A stretch of 64,000 nt of DNA from AC-32 sp963736055 (GTDB taxonomy: Bacteria; Actinomycetota; Thermoleophilia; Gaiellales; Gaiellaceae): positions 496,001 to 560,000 of the forward strand of contig CAVTNM010000008.1 in NCBI GenBank assembly GCA_963736055.1, in the 5' to 3' direction. Shown piece by piece: positions 18,190 to 28,300 of this stretch. Positions within the stretch are counted from its first letter, which is position 1. Every line of letters starts with the position of its first letter. The position numbers and the translations under genes are program-made. Below the pieces are notes generated by a model. That model saw only the letters and a list, made by a program, of their open reading frames with translations, made no database searches and was not told the origin of the DNA.

Positions 18190-19297
18190 CTAGCTCGACC
18201 CGATGCGACTGGCGATGCGCTTGGCGTCCCGCCGCACCCCGCCGACGTTCTCCGAGGCGAACGAGTAGAGGAAGTCCAGGCCGAGGAAGTAGAGGCCCGG
18301 CTCCGAAGTCGACGCCGCCGTCGTGCTCCGGCTCGAGGTTCGCGTCGAAGACCGGCACGTCGATCCAGCCGAAGTCCTGGCTGAAGCCCGTGCACCAGAT
18401 GACGTTCGCGACGTCGAGGGCCCGCCCGCCCTCGAGGACCGGCGGCCCGTCTTTCACCCCCGCCGTCCTCGGCACCATCTCGACACCGGCACCACGCAGG
18501 TCATCGGACTTGACGCGGATGCGTGGAGCGCCATCGGCCAGGATGTGCCGCCGCACCTTCCTGCCGAGCGGCGTCTTGATCGTCAGGACGTGGGAAGCGA
18601 CGAACCAGAGCACGGGCACGAAGAGCCGCCTGAGCGGGTGCTCGATGCGAACCGGAACCTGTCCCTTGTCGGGCCCCGAGAGCCAGGTCTCGTGGCTCTT
18701 GGAGACCTCCATCGCGATGTCCGCGCCCGAGTTGCCGGCGCCGACCAGCAAGACCCCGCCCGGCCGCAGCTGGGACGGGCTGCGGTACTCGCTGGAGTGC
18801 ATCTGCACGATCTGCGCATCGAGCTCGGCCGCGAAGTCCGGCACCGACGGCTTCCCGTAGAAGCCGCTTGCGACCACGACCTGCGCCGCCTCGAAGCGAC
18901 GCGCGCCTGACTCGGCGAGGTAGCGGTCGCCGACCTTCGACAGCCGGTCGACCCTCGTCCGCAGCCGCACCGGCAGGTCGAACCGAGCGGCGTAGGCCTC
19001 GAGGTAGTCGGCCGTCTCGCGGGCGGACGGATACGACCAGCCGGGGGCCGGGAAGGGCCAGCCGGGCAGGCTGTCGTAGCGGGCCGGCGTGAACAGGCGG
19101 AGCGAGTCCCACGTTCGCGTCCGCCACGAGCCGCCGATCCGCTCGTTCGCGTCGAGGATCACGAACGACCGGCCCTGCTGCTTCAGGTAGTAGCCGGCCG
19201 AAAGCCCAGCCTGGCCGCCGCCGATGACGATCGTGTCGAACTGCTCGACGTCCGGAAGTGCTTGGTCCCGCCGCTCGATTGCCGTCTGTGTCGCCAT
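18190..19297 (-). CDS. Flavin-containing (CzcO-like) NAD(P)/FAD monooxygenase, with late frame change
   Basis: The start MATQTAIERR is preceded by AGGAGG. FAD binding is at GGGQAGLSAGYYL, followed by NERIGGSWRTRTWDSLRLFTP and the NADPH Rossmann motif VGAGNSGADIA. VANVIWCTGFSQDFGWI marks the C-terminal FAD contact. Near 18300 the frame changes and the normal ending resumes as YFLGLDFLYSFASENVGG and RDAKRIASRIGSS. About 369 residues in total. Members oxygenate ketones, amines or sulfides; the substrate is unknown. The LuxR gene directly upstream on the same strand may control it. Confidence 0.82.
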
Positions 19298-19411
19298 GAC
19301 CGTGCCTCCTGACGTGGATTGAGGTGCACCACGAACGTACGGAGGACGGCGTGTTGCCGCATCGCGCGGATCGACCAACTTGGTGCGGCCGGGAATGGTC
19401 AGTTCTGACCA

Positions 19412-21181
19412 TCAGCGCGTTAGTAGGGCGACGAAACGACGGCTGTGCCGCCGGAGCACGCTGCTCGCCCCGAGTCTGCGTCCTCGGTCGCACCCGTAGC
19501 CTCCGGCTACGAGCACTCCCTGCGTCCTTGCCTCGGAACGACCACGCGCTCCGACGAGGTCGTGCTCGAAGGCGAAGGCGCCGGCGGCCGTGCGGGACGT
19601 GACGCGCAGCTTGGTGAAGATGTTCTGCACGTGCCGGGCGACGGTGTGCTCGCTGATCACGAGGGCGGCGGCGATCTCGCGGTTGCTCTTGCCGCTCGCT
19701 ACGAGGCGGAGCACCTCCAGCTCGCGGGCGGTCAGGCCGTGGGTGCTCTCGTCGGCGCCTTCCTCCAGCGCCGCGAGGTCGGGCGTCGCGCCGAGCTGCT
19801 CGAACGTGGCCCGTGCCGATTCGAGCTCCAGCGCGAAGGCCTCGTCGTCGCCGACCTCGCGGCACGCTCGCCCGACGAGCACGCGAGCGCGCGCAGCCTC
19901 GTACGGTGCCTCGAGCTCCTGCCAGGCCTGAGCCGCCTGGCGGAGGCCGGCCAGCGCGCCGGTCGCGTTCCCCGCTGCGAGCTCGACGGCTCCCACTGCC
20001 TGGGCGGCGCTTGCCCGCAGCAGGTCGCTGTCGCACTCGTCGGCGATCCGGGTCAGCTCCCCGGCACCGTCCCGGGCCTCCTCGAGCTCGCCGACCTGGA
20101 GCATGATCTCGACGTAGGCGGGCAGGAGCCCCCCTCTGGGCAGGCTGTCGGTCGTCTCGCCGACCACGCGCCGGATCGCGGTCGCGGCGGCCTCCGCCTT
20201 GCCCTGGGCGAGGCGGAGCAGCGCCCAGCCGGGCTGAGGCTCCAGGCCGTGCTGGCTCGCTCGCCGGTATGCCTCCTCGGCGGCCGCGAAGTCGCCGCGG
20301 AGCCGGTAGACCTCGCCCTGCAGGTACGCGGACTTCGCGGCAGCCGGTGGGTTCGCCGCCCGCTCGAAGCGCCGGTCCGCCCGGTCCGCCTCCTCGAGCG
20401 CCTCCGGCCAGGCGCCCTGAAGCTGCATCAGCTGAGCGCGGTGGACGAGGCAGCGGCCGGTGAAGGCCAGCAGGTCGGGCTGCTCCTCCCACCAGCGGCG
20501 CAGAGCGTCCGTCCACTCGCGCGCCCGGCGCACGTCGTGGACCTCCTCGCAGAGCATGATCACGCCGCAGTAGACGATCCCGGTGGCGATCGGCGAGAGC
20601 TCGCCCGTCGTCGCGCCCACCATGGCCTCGTCGAGGAGGCCGAGGCCCTCCCGCACCCGCCCGTGGTGCACGAGGATGTCGCCCCGTCCGAACATCGCGA
20701 GGGAGAAGAGATCCCGGTCCGCGAACCGCTCGCCGATCTCGGCGGCAGCCGCCGCGGTGGCGGCCGCGCCGTCGAAGTCGCCCTCCGCCTCGTGCTGAAA
20801 GACGACCGGCATCAGCATGTAGCCCTGCTCGGCGCAGTCCCCCTCGCCTTCGAGCAGCCGGCCCGCGCGGCCGAGCCAGCCGGTTCCCGGTCCCATCTGC
20901 CCGCGAAGAAACAGATGCATCCCGATCCAGAAGGCGCAGCGGGCGGCGAGCCTCTGCTCATCCGCCTCCGCGCGCAGGTGGCACGCCCGCTCCATCAGCT
21001 TCAGCCACTCGTCCTCGCGTCCCAGCATGTAGGCGGCGGTCGCGAAGAGCTCGAGGTCCGGCGCGGCCAGAGGCTCGAGCTCGTCGGCGCGCGCCAGCGA
21101 CTCGTAGGCCGGTGCCCAGGCCGAGCTGGCGTAGGACTCGCGGCCGTGCTCGAGGTTGTCGCCGGTGCCAGTGGTGCCCAC
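19412..21181 (-). CDS. LuxR-family regulator with TPR-like helical repeats
   Basis: The protein is 589 residues. About 430 residues of alpha-helical, TPR-like repeats (ALEEADRADRRFERA, YLQGEVYRLRGDFAAAEEAYRRAS) are followed by a LuxR helix-turn-helix (HGLTARELEVLRLVASGKSNREIAAALVIS). There is no ATPase Walker motif, so it resembles the C-terminal two thirds of MalT/LAL regulators without the NTPase. The last 50 residues are basic and poorly patterned. It lies just upstream of the monooxygenase gene on the same strand. Confidence 0.83.
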   Translation of the reverse strand: MGTTGTGDNLEHGRESYASSAWAPAYESLARADELEPLAAPDLELFATAAYMLGREDEWLKLMERACHLRAEADEQRLAARCAFWIGMHLFLRGQMGPGTGWLGRAGRLLEGEGDCAEQGYMLMPVVFQHEAEGDFDGAAATAAAAAEIGERFADRDLFSLAMFGRGDILVHHGRVREGLGLLDEAMVGATTGELSPIATGIVYCGVIMLCEEVHDVRRAREWTDALRRWWEEQPDLLAFTGRCLVHRAQLMQLQGAWPEALEEADRADRRFERAANPPAAAKSAYLQGEVYRLRGDFAAAEEAYRRASQHGLEPQPGWALLRLAQGKAEAAATAIRRVVGETTDSLPRGGLLPAYVEIMLQVGELEEARDGAGELTRIADECDSDLLRASAAQAVGAVELAAGNATGALAGLRQAAQAWQELEAPYEAARARVLVGRACREVGDDEAFALELESARATFEQLGATPDLAALEEGADESTHGLTARELEVLRLVASGKSNREIAAALVISEHTVARHVQNIFTKLRVTSRTAAGAFAFEHDLVGARGRSEARTQGVLVAGGYGCDRGRRLGASSVLRRHSRRFVALLTR

Positions 21182-21196
21182 CGGCGCAAACCGTAA

Positions 21197-21228
21197 CGCC
21201 GGGGCCCGCGTCGGCGCGAGCCCCGGCG
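21197..21228 (-). terminator. Terminator hairpin after the VOC gene
   Basis: CGCCGGGGC pairs with GCCCCGGCG (9 bp, 14-base loop), six bases beyond the stop of the minus-strand VOC gene. Confidence 0.65.
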
Positions 21229-21234
21229 CCGGTT

Positions 21235-21606
21235 CTACATCGAGTCCTTGACGACGCCGATCACGTGGCCCTCGGGATCGGCGAACTGGCCCAGCTCGAC
21301 CATGTCCATGATCTTCTCGGGGCCCATGATCCGCGTGCCGCCCAGGCTCTCGGCCTTCGCGAGCGCCGCCTCGACGTCCGGCACCGCAACGTAGAAGGTG
21401 ACGTGGCCTTCGTATCCGGGAGGCCCGCCGGCGACGCCGCCGCCGATACCTGTGCCGTCCGACGCGGTGTTGCCGTCACGGGCGACCATCCCGTACTTCA
21501 TCTCGTTGTCGGCGTCGATGTTCCAGTCGAACAGCTCGGAGTAGTAGTTCCGAAGCTTGTCTCCGTCCTTGCCGATGACCTCGAAGTGGACTACCGGCTG
21601 ACCCAT
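21235..21606 (-). CDS. VOC-family (glyoxalase/bleomycin-resistance fold) protein
   Basis: The start MGQPVVHFEV follows AAAGGAGAG. The 123-residue protein has the two beta-alpha-beta-beta-beta modules of the vicinal-oxygen-chelate fold: VVHFEVIGKDGDKLRNYYSE, then GHVTFYVAVPDVEAALAKAE and FADPEGHVIGVV. The metal-ligand positions (His in VHFEV, Glu/His in the second module) are partly present. Many short actinobacterial members have no known substrate. Confidence 0.87.
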   Translation of the reverse strand: MGQPVVHFEVIGKDGDKLRNYYSELFDWNIDADNEMKYGMVARDGNTASDGTGIGGGVAGGPPGYEGHVTFYVAVPDVEAALAKAESLGGTRIMGPEKIMDMVELGQFADPEGHVIGVVKDSM

Positions 21607-21693
21607 GGTCTCTCCTTTTCTCGTGGGGACACAGCGCACCTACGACCGTCGAGGCCGCGGAAACTCATCGGTGCCGCGCTTAGCGTGTACCCG

Positions 21694-22140
21694 ATGAGGC
21701 TCGATCTAGTCCAGCCGTCGGTGAGCCGGGAATGGGAGCTCCGACGGGGCGCCGAGGTCGCCGCCAGGCTGAGGATCACGACCTTCCGACGCCGTGGTTC
21801 CGCGCAGCTGGCGGACCGGCCACTGGAGATCGTGCGCGAGGGCGGTATGCGCTCTGGACTCGTGGTTCGTGATACGGCGAGTCAGGAACCGCTCGCGCGT
21901 CTACGGCGCGTCGGAAGGCGACGGCTGACTCGAGATCGGCGACCGGACCGCGGAGTGGAAGCGGCTTGGCAGGCAAGGAAGGCCACGGCTTCGTCGACCC
22001 GAGAGGCGAGAAGCTCCTACGAGCGAGGATCTCGAGCGGCTTCCTCCACACCAACGGCGAGGTCGAGGCCGTCGAGCGAGCTCCCCGAGCAGGACGCCGT
22101 CGTGCTCGCCCTGCTGGCCTCTTACCTCTTGAGTTCGTAA
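21694..22140 (+). pseudogene. Hypothetical LURP-like/beta-rich protein broken by two frame changes
   Basis: The N-terminus (VQPSVSREWELRRGAEVAA, then LEIVREGGMRSGLVVRDTA) resembles small actinobacterial proteins of repeating beta-strands with a LURP-one-like pattern. It is followed in a second frame by LEIGDRTAEWKRLGRQG, in a third by GFVDPRGEKLLRARISSGF, and in the first frame again by ELPEQDAVVLALLASYLL. All pieces are in the right order, so the gene was intact recently or the changes are sequencing indels. The function is unknown. It converges on the SRPBCC gene. Confidence 0.5.
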
Positions 22141-22194
22141 GACCGAGGACGACGCTTCGGCTGCAGTGGTGGCGTCGACAACCGCTGCGACGAG

Positions 22195-22621
22195 CTAGGA
22201 CTCGCTTCGGCGCGCTCTCCGCTCGGCCTCCGCCTTCAGGCTCCGGAGACCGACGTCGAGTCGCGCTGTCCATCCTCTTCTTGATCGGGCCTCGGAAGAG
22301 GCGGGCGGTGAGCCCTTCGACCGACTCGTCGGTCCTCACGGACGTGCCGCCGTTCGACGGCTCGAGGCCGTAGACATGGATCACGTTCAAGCCCATTGCC
22401 TTGCCGGTCCACGCGATCTCGCCAGGCGGCTCGACGTGCAGGAGCTTCGAAACGAGGCGTGAGGAGCCCGCCTTCCAGCGGAAGACCGTCCCCGGCACGA
22501 GGTCGCCCTCGAGCGACGCCGCCTTCACCTCCGGGTTCCAGCTCGGCCAGCCGTCGATCTTCGTCAGAACGTCCCAGACGATCTGAGGAGGAGCTGCGAT
22601 CTGAACCTCTCCGCCGAGCAC
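22195..22621 (-). CDS. SRPBCC (START-like) family protein, with late frame change
   Basis: The helix-grip fold is visible from GGEVQIAAPPQIVWDVLTKI, then WPSWNPEVKAASLEG, PGTVFRWKAG and SVRTDESVEG. A frame change near 22260 separates IKKRMDSA from the proper C-terminal helix LDVGLRSLKAEAERRA. Corrected length is about 142 residues. The annotated GTG start leaves a likely N-terminal EINQSAPIV outside, so the true start is uncertain. Family members bind hydrophobic ligands. It follows the DUF2277 gene on the same strand. Confidence 0.75.
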
Positions 22622-22666
22622 GATCGGCGCGCTCTGGTTGATCTCGGTGCGAGCCGTCGCGGGCTC

Positions 22667-22939
22667 CTACGCGGTCGCGAAGCGCTTCGCCGCGCGCGCT
22701 CTCGCCCGCTCGGCCTCGACCTCGCGATCCTTCGGAGCGGCGGAGGTGACCAGGCCGTCGATCAGGCGCTGTGTGGCCGCCGTGACCTCTTCGACCGCAC
22801 GGGCGAAGGCCTCCTCGTTCGCCTGGGAAGGCTTCGCGAACCCGCTGATCTTGCGCACGTACTGGAGCGACGCGTCCCGGACCTCTTCCTGGGTCGCGGG
22901 AGGCTCGTAGTTGAAGAGCGTGTGGATGTTTCGGCACAT
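22667..22939 (-). CDS. DUF2277 family protein
   Basis: The 90-residue protein starts MCRNIHTLFNYEPPAT, the highly characteristic N-terminus of DUF2277, and continues EEVRDASLQYVRKISGF and VEEVTAATQRLIDGL. The family is small, helical and of unknown function, widespread in actinobacteria. The early Cys-Arg-Asn-Ile motif is intact. It lies upstream of the SRPBCC gene and is probably co-transcribed with it. Confidence 0.88.
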   Translation of the reverse strand: MCRNIHTLFNYEPPATQEEVRDASLQYVRKISGFAKPSQANEEAFARAVEEVTAATQRLIDGLVTSAAPKDREVEAERARARAAKRFATA

Positions 22940-23049
22940 GCCGCCATCGTAGACGCCGTCGGGGTAGAGCCGACGCCTGCCCCGTGCGCCGTCGAGATTG
23001 TCGAACGTCGATTGACCGGGCTCGGCGCGAGGCGGATCATCAGGGCGAT

Positions 23050-23958
23050 GTGAAACACCCCCTCGGGTCGGCGCACGCCGGCTTCCGCGAAGTCTGGGTG
23101 GTCTGGCTTCTCTTCGGGCTCGCGGCGGTCGCCGTCTTCGAGACCTACTGGCGGCTCCCGCCCGTCGAGCTCTGGAAGGTCTCGGGCTCGGGCTTCACCG
23201 GTGGGATCGGCCGCGCCTTCGTCTTCCTCAGCTTCTCGGCGGCCCTCGCCGCGGTCGCGATCCTGCCGATCCTCGTCGACCGGCTCGACAGCCGCTGGGC
23301 ATCCGCGATAGCACTCGCGGCCGCCTTGCTCTGCGCCACCGTCGCCTGGCCCGGGGTGCAGACCGAGAACGACCTCGACGCGAAGTGGTCGAACGGGCTC
23401 GCGGTCGGCGGAATCGCACTCGCGCTTGCGCTGAGCGTGTGGGCGACGTTCCGCGGGCGGGCGGAGCACCCGCGGACGAGCGCGGCGGGCGACCGAGCGC
23501 GGCTGATCGTGAGCGCGATCGTGCTCTTATTCGCCGCCCCGTACATCGCGGCTGAGCTGGGGTTCTTCCTCGACGGCGTGCCTCTCCTCGGCTGGATCTT
23601 TCAGACGGGCGTGATCAAGCCGGAGCCGGGCAGCGGCGAGCTGCACGCCGCCGTGCACCACGGCCATCACCACGGCCTGGACGGCTTCCTGCTGGCGGTC
23701 ACGGCGCTGCTGCTCTCGCGCCTTCTCGGTGGGATCCGCCGCTCCGGCCTGCGCACCCTGACCGCCGCGTACCTCTCGGTGATGCTCGTCTACGGGTTGA
23801 CGAACATGGCCAACGACCTCTGGATCGAGCAGGTCGTCAAGCGCGGCTGGACGAGCTGGCAGATCCCGGACGTCCTCCACCCGGAGGCCTCGGCGGCCTG
23901 GGCGGCGATGCTCGCGGTGGCCGCGCTCTTCTACTTCGCCCTCTTCCGCACCGACTAG
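23050..23958 (+). CDS. Polytopic membrane protein of unknown function with a His-rich segment
   Basis: A GTG start (VKHPLGSAHAGF) gives 302 residues; the frame stays open upstream but those residues are not protein-like. About seven hydrophobic segments are visible (VWLLFGLAAVAVF, FLSFSAALAAVAILPIL, AIALAAALLCATVAW and others). Between spans 5 and 6 is the histidine-rich stretch HAAVHHGHHHGLDG, which could bind a metal or heme at the membrane face. I do not recognise the family. It stands alone, between a DUF2277 gene on the other strand and a secreted-repeat protein gene. Confidence 0.68.
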   Translation: MKHPLGSAHAGFREVWVVWLLFGLAAVAVFETYWRLPPVELWKVSGSGFTGGIGRAFVFLSFSAALAAVAILPILVDRLDSRWASAIALAAALLCATVAWPGVQTENDLDAKWSNGLAVGGIALALALSVWATFRGRAEHPRTSAAGDRARLIVSAIVLLFAAPYIAAELGFFLDGVPLLGWIFQTGVIKPEPGSGELHAAVHHGHHHGLDGFLLAVTALLLSRLLGGIRRSGLRTLTAAYLSVMLVYGLTNMANDLWIEQVVKRGWTSWQIPDVLHPEASAAWAAMLAVAALFYFALFRTD

Positions 23959-24066
23959 CCGGGCTGGGTCTGGTCGCACGATTGTTACGCGTTGATTAAC
24001 CGGCAATCCCCGACCGGGTGACGCCCCGTATCACCTGCATACAAGTCAGTCCATCGAGGAGACTCA

Positions 24067-24558
24067 ATGCAGAACACGACCAAGATTCGAGCCGGAGTGC
24101 TACTCGCAGCGGCCCTCTTGATCGGGATCGTCGCGGCGATCTACGCCACCCGTTCCTCCGGCGCCGCCCCGAAGAAGCTTGTCTCGACGGCGCACAACAA
24201 GACCCTGAACGAGACGATCCTCGTCAACAGTCGCGGCAGGTCGCTCTACTCGCTGAGCGTCGAGCGCCACGGCAAGTTCATCTGCACGGCGTCCTGTGTC
24301 GCGCTGTGGCGACCCCTCACCGTGGCCAAGGGCACCAAGCCGGCCGGAGTGGCCGGGCTCGGGACCGTCAAGCGGCCCGGCGGCAAGCTCCAGGTCGCGT
24401 ACCGCGGGGCGCCGCTCTACGCGTTCGCCCAGGACATGAAGCGCGGCGACGTCAGGGGCAACGGCTTCAAGGACGTCGGCGTGTGGCGCGTGGTCGCGCT
24501 CTCGAAGAGCCACGCGGCGCCGGCCGCATCCAGCCCCACCCCACGCTACGGCTACTGA
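24067..24558 (+). CDS. Exported COG4315-type secreted-repeat protein
   Basis: ATG follows GAGGAG. The 163-residue product has an N-terminal signal anchor (AGVLLAAALLIGIVAAIYA) and two copies of the secreted-repeat pattern. One reads LVNSRGRSLYSLSVE followed by FICTASCVALWRPLTV; the other is the later YRGAPLYAFAQDMKRGDVRGNG. This is the domain found in lipoproteins of the PF03640 type. The two cysteines in CTASC may form a disulfide. Function is unknown; family members are often near electron-transfer or copper genes. Confidence 0.85.
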   Translation: MQNTTKIRAGVLLAAALLIGIVAAIYATRSSGAAPKKLVSTAHNKTLNETILVNSRGRSLYSLSVERHGKFICTASCVALWRPLTVAKGTKPAGVAGLGTVKRPGGKLQVAYRGAPLYAFAQDMKRGDVRGNGFKDVGVWRVVALSKSHAAPAASSPTPRYGY

Positions 24559-24572
24559 GTTCCTCCCCAAGG

Positions 24573-24602
24573 CGCGACGGCCGTTGGCTGGCGGCCGTCG
24601 CG
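24573..24602. terminator. Bidirectional terminator hairpin
   Basis: CGCGACGGCCG pairs exactly with CGGCCGTCGCG around an 8-base loop, between the convergent secreted-repeat and dioxygenase genes. Confidence 0.82.
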
Positions 24603-24611
24603 TCGTCCGTT

Positions 24612-25313
24612 CTAGCTTCTGTGCACGCCCATGGTGATGCGCGCGACGTAGGCGCTTCCGCTCTTGCGCATACCGAGCATCGAGCGCTTGCCTCCCTGGG
24701 CGAAGACGAAGTCGTTGGCGTTGCGCGTCGTCCGCCTGTCGCGCCGGCTGTACGGCTTGCGGCGGAAGACCTTGTCCGTGAGGGCATCCGGGAAGTAGAG
24801 CTGGCCCGTGTGGACCACGTTGCCGGCGACGTGCACCTTCACGTGGATGTGGACGGTGCGGCCCTGGTACCAGCCCGGCCAGACCGAGCGGAAGCGCGCA
24901 AGCCCGGTCGCGTCGGTCTTCTGGATCCCGCGCATGAAGGTGCGGTTCCCCGAGCCCGAGCCGAAGCCGGAGTAGACGCCGAGAGCGTCCGCGTGCCAGA
25001 TGTCGACCGACGCGCCCTTGATCGGCCGACAGGTCGAGGCGTCGACGACGCGTAGCCGTAGGAAGAGCGGCACCCCGGGCCGGCCCTCGGTGATGTCGCG
25101 CCTGAGCTTCTCGCCGTCGATGTAATACGGGCCCTCGGTCTGCTCGGGAGCGAGGACGCACGAGACCGCGCCCGCCGCAACGCCATCCGGGCCCGCTCCC
25201 TCGGCCGTGTCGAGGAGCTTCCAGCCACCGATTCCGAAAGCCGATGCCAGGAAACCCCCGAGCCGGAGGAGCGAGCCGCGGCGAGTCAGGCGGAGGTCGT
25301 CCATCGGCGCCAC
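24612..25313 (-). CDS. Intradiol ring-cleavage dioxygenase-like exported protein
   Basis: The 233-residue protein has an N-terminal segment (LTRRGSLLRLGGFLASAFG) resembling a twin-arginine or lipoprotein export signal. It then follows the intradiol dioxygenase beta-sandwich: EQTEGPYYIDGE, GASVDIWHADALGVYSGF and GWYQGRTVHIHVKVHV. The two Tyr and two His iron ligands expected for catechol/protocatechuate-type enzymes are present in these motifs. Extracellular members of this type act on aromatic diols, but the substrate is not known. It is monocistronic, with a terminator. Confidence 0.85.
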   Translation of the reverse strand: MAPMDDLRLTRRGSLLRLGGFLASAFGIGGWKLLDTAEGAGPDGVAAGAVSCVLAPEQTEGPYYIDGEKLRRDITEGRPGVPLFLRLRVVDASTCRPIKGASVDIWHADALGVYSGFGSGSGNRTFMRGIQKTDATGLARFRSVWPGWYQGRTVHIHVKVHVAGNVVHTGQLYFPDALTDKVFRRKPYSRRDRRTTRNANDFVFAQGGKRSMLGMRKSGSAYVARITMGVHRS

Positions 25314-25346
25314 CGTACCGCTCTGCCGTAAGAAGAAGCTGAGAAT

Positions 25347-28300
25347 TCAGGGAATCTCGGCGAGTGCGGCTCGGATCCGCTCGAGTGCCACGAGGTTTTG
25401 CTTCTGCTCAGCGATCGGGATCGCGCCCTCGAGGGCGGCGCGCTGGGCTTCGGGCCTTCCGGCCAGGCGGTCGACCTCGGCTCGGGCGAAGGCGAGGTCG
25501 AGCTGCAGGATCACGTAGTCGGTCGGCTCGATGATCTTCATGGCCTCGCGGAGGAGCTCGTCGGCGCTCTCGAAGTCACCTCGCCTCGCAAACACGCGCG
25601 CGCGCACCAGCCGCTGGCGGGCATGCGGCTCGAAATCGTCCGCGGCCGCGATCCGCTCGGTCTCGTCGGCGAAGTCCAGGGCTTCATCCTCGCGGCCGAG
25701 CTCGAGGGAGGCCTGAGCTCTGAGCGCGACCATCGTCGAGCGATAACCGGTCTCGAACGTTGACGCGAGATACTCATCGCCTTCGGCAAGCCTGTCGTAG
25801 GCGATCTGCGCATTGCCGGCCTGCAGCTCCATCTCCGCGCCCACCATGGAGGAGCCCGCCCACCAGCTCAGACTGCCGAGATCCTTCAGGAGTGCCCGGC
25901 CGGAGGCAATGTCCTCCCGGCCTTCCTCGAGCCTCGCCAGAGCTCCCTTCTGCGCTCCGCGGATGATCAGCGCTATCCCCTCCAGCTTCTTGGACGGCGA
26001 TCGTTCCATGAACTCGCTGCAGAGGCGGACCCCTTCCTCGGCGGGTGTCGTTCCCCACCAGATGTCCCAGCATCGCCAGATCAGGACCTCGCTGACGAGC
26101 CTGGGACTGAAGCGCTCTGCCCGCTCTTGCGCTTGGGCCCAGAAGACCTGCGCCTCGGCGCCGTTACCGAGCCAGGCGTGGAAGTTCCCCACCACCCGCA
26201 GCGCCCAGACTGCTCCTTCCTCGTCGCCTAGGCGCTCCAACGCCGCGAGAGCTTCCTCGGAGAGCGCGAGCGCATCGCGCATGGTCAAGGAAGGGTCCAC
26301 CTGGACCTGGGCCTCGGCGTCTGCAAGCTTGAGGCGCGCCAGCAACCGCTCGTCGTGCACCGCGCTCGCGTCGGTGGCGAGCTGATCGCGTAGAGCACGA
26401 GCGCGCGCGTAGTCACCGTCCTCCGCGACGAGGACAGCAAGCTCGAGCCTGGCATGCCGATGGGCCTCGCTGTCGGCCGGCAGGAGCTCGAGCGCCCGGG
26501 TGAGGAGCGTTTGCGTGGCCGCGATGTCGCCACGCTCCCGCGCGCGGTTGGCGCTTGCAAACAGACGATCTGCCGCCCGGCTGCCGAGCTCGGCCGCAGC
26601 GTCGTCGAGCGGGCCGAGCTCGACGCGGTACCGGTACGCCTGCTCGAGGTGGTAACCGACGATCTCGTCCAGTTCCACCAGGGCGGCGCCGAACTCCGCG
26701 AGCCAGGCGGCGAAGCGCTCGTGCAGGTCGGCGCGCGTCACCTTCGAGAGCGCCTCGTAGGCGGTGTCGCGAATGAGCAGGTGTCGGAACCGGTAAGCCT
26801 CGTCGTCGGCGACGACCGTGCTCTCGGGACGGACGAGATCCTTGCGAACGAGAGTGATCAGGCGGCCGTCGGGTGTCGGATCCTCGGGCGCGAGCGCCGC
26901 GACCGCGCCGCGATGGAAGACCTGTCCCTCGACCGCCCCGCGCTCGAGCACACCGCGCTCGGCAGGGTCGAGCTGGTCGAGCCGGGCGGCGAGCAGCGCC
27001 TGGATCGTCGGCGGCACCGCGACATCGCCGCCGTCCTCGGGCACCATCGCGACCATCTCCTCGACGAAGAGCGGGTTTCCGCCGGCGGCCTCGAGGATTC
27101 GGCCCCGCAGCTCGTAAGGGATCCCGTCTGTGAGCGACTCGATCAGCTCGCCGGCCTCCTCGGGCGCGAGCGGCTCGAGCAGGACGTTGGTCGCGTTCAG
27201 CTTGCCGCCGCCCCAGGTGGGCCGCGAGTCGAGGAACTCCGGCCGCGCCATGCAGAGAAGCAGGATCGGCGCGTCGCGGCTCAGGTCGGCGACGTGCTCG
27301 ACGAGGTCGAGGAAGGCGGACTCGCCCCAGTGCATGTCGTCGAAGACGATCACGAGGGGGCGCTCCGAGGCCTGCGACTCGAGCAGTTTGCGGAAGGCCC
27401 AGGCGATCTCCTCGGGCGAGCTCGCGGCCGTCTCGTCGCCCAGGACCGAGGCCAGAGGCCCGACGATGCCGGTGCTTTCGGAAACGAGCTGCTTCACGAC
27501 CTCGGTCACCGGCCAGTAGCTGATCCCCTCGCCGTAGGAGAGGCAGCGGCCCCGAGCCACGGTGCCCTCGTCCAGGGAGCGCAGGAACTCCTCGACGAGG
27601 CGGGACTTGCCGACTCCTGCAGTGCCGAGGATCGTGAACAGATGGCAGACCCGGGAGCTGACGACGTTCACGAACGCGTCCTCGAGCAGCTTGCGCTGGC
27701 GCTCGCGTCCCACCATCGGCGCACCGTGTCGCCTCGGCGCGTCGCCCCGGACGGCGACGAGACTGTACGCGGGCACCGGCTCCGCCTTGCCCTTGGCGGC
27801 GAGCGGCTCGACCGGCTCCGCCTCGACGGCGTCTCGCACGAGGCCGTAGGTCTCCTCGCCGAGGAGCACCTCCCCGGGCTGGGCCGCCTGCTCGAGCCGC
27901 GCGGCTACGTTGACGGCGTCGCCCGTCGCCAGGCGCTCCTCGGTGCCCGTGACGACCTCGCCGGTGTTGACGCCCATGCGCAGCTCGAGGCGGGTGCCGT
28001 AGCTCTCCTCGAGCTCGTCGTTCAGCTCGGCGAGCCCGCCGCGCAGCTCGTCTGCGGCACGCACCGCGCGCAGCGCGTCGTCCTCGTGCACCGCCGGGAC
28101 GCCGAAGACGGCCATGACCGCGTCGCCGATGAACTTCTCGACGGTGCCACCGTGGCGCTCGACGATCGCCTTCGCGGTCTCGAAGTAGCGCGACATCACC
28201 CGGCGCAGGCTCTCCGGGTCGATCCGCTCGCCGAGCGCCGTCGAGCCGGTCACGTCGCAGAAGAGCACGGTCACCGTCTTGCGGACCTCGCGCAGCGGGG

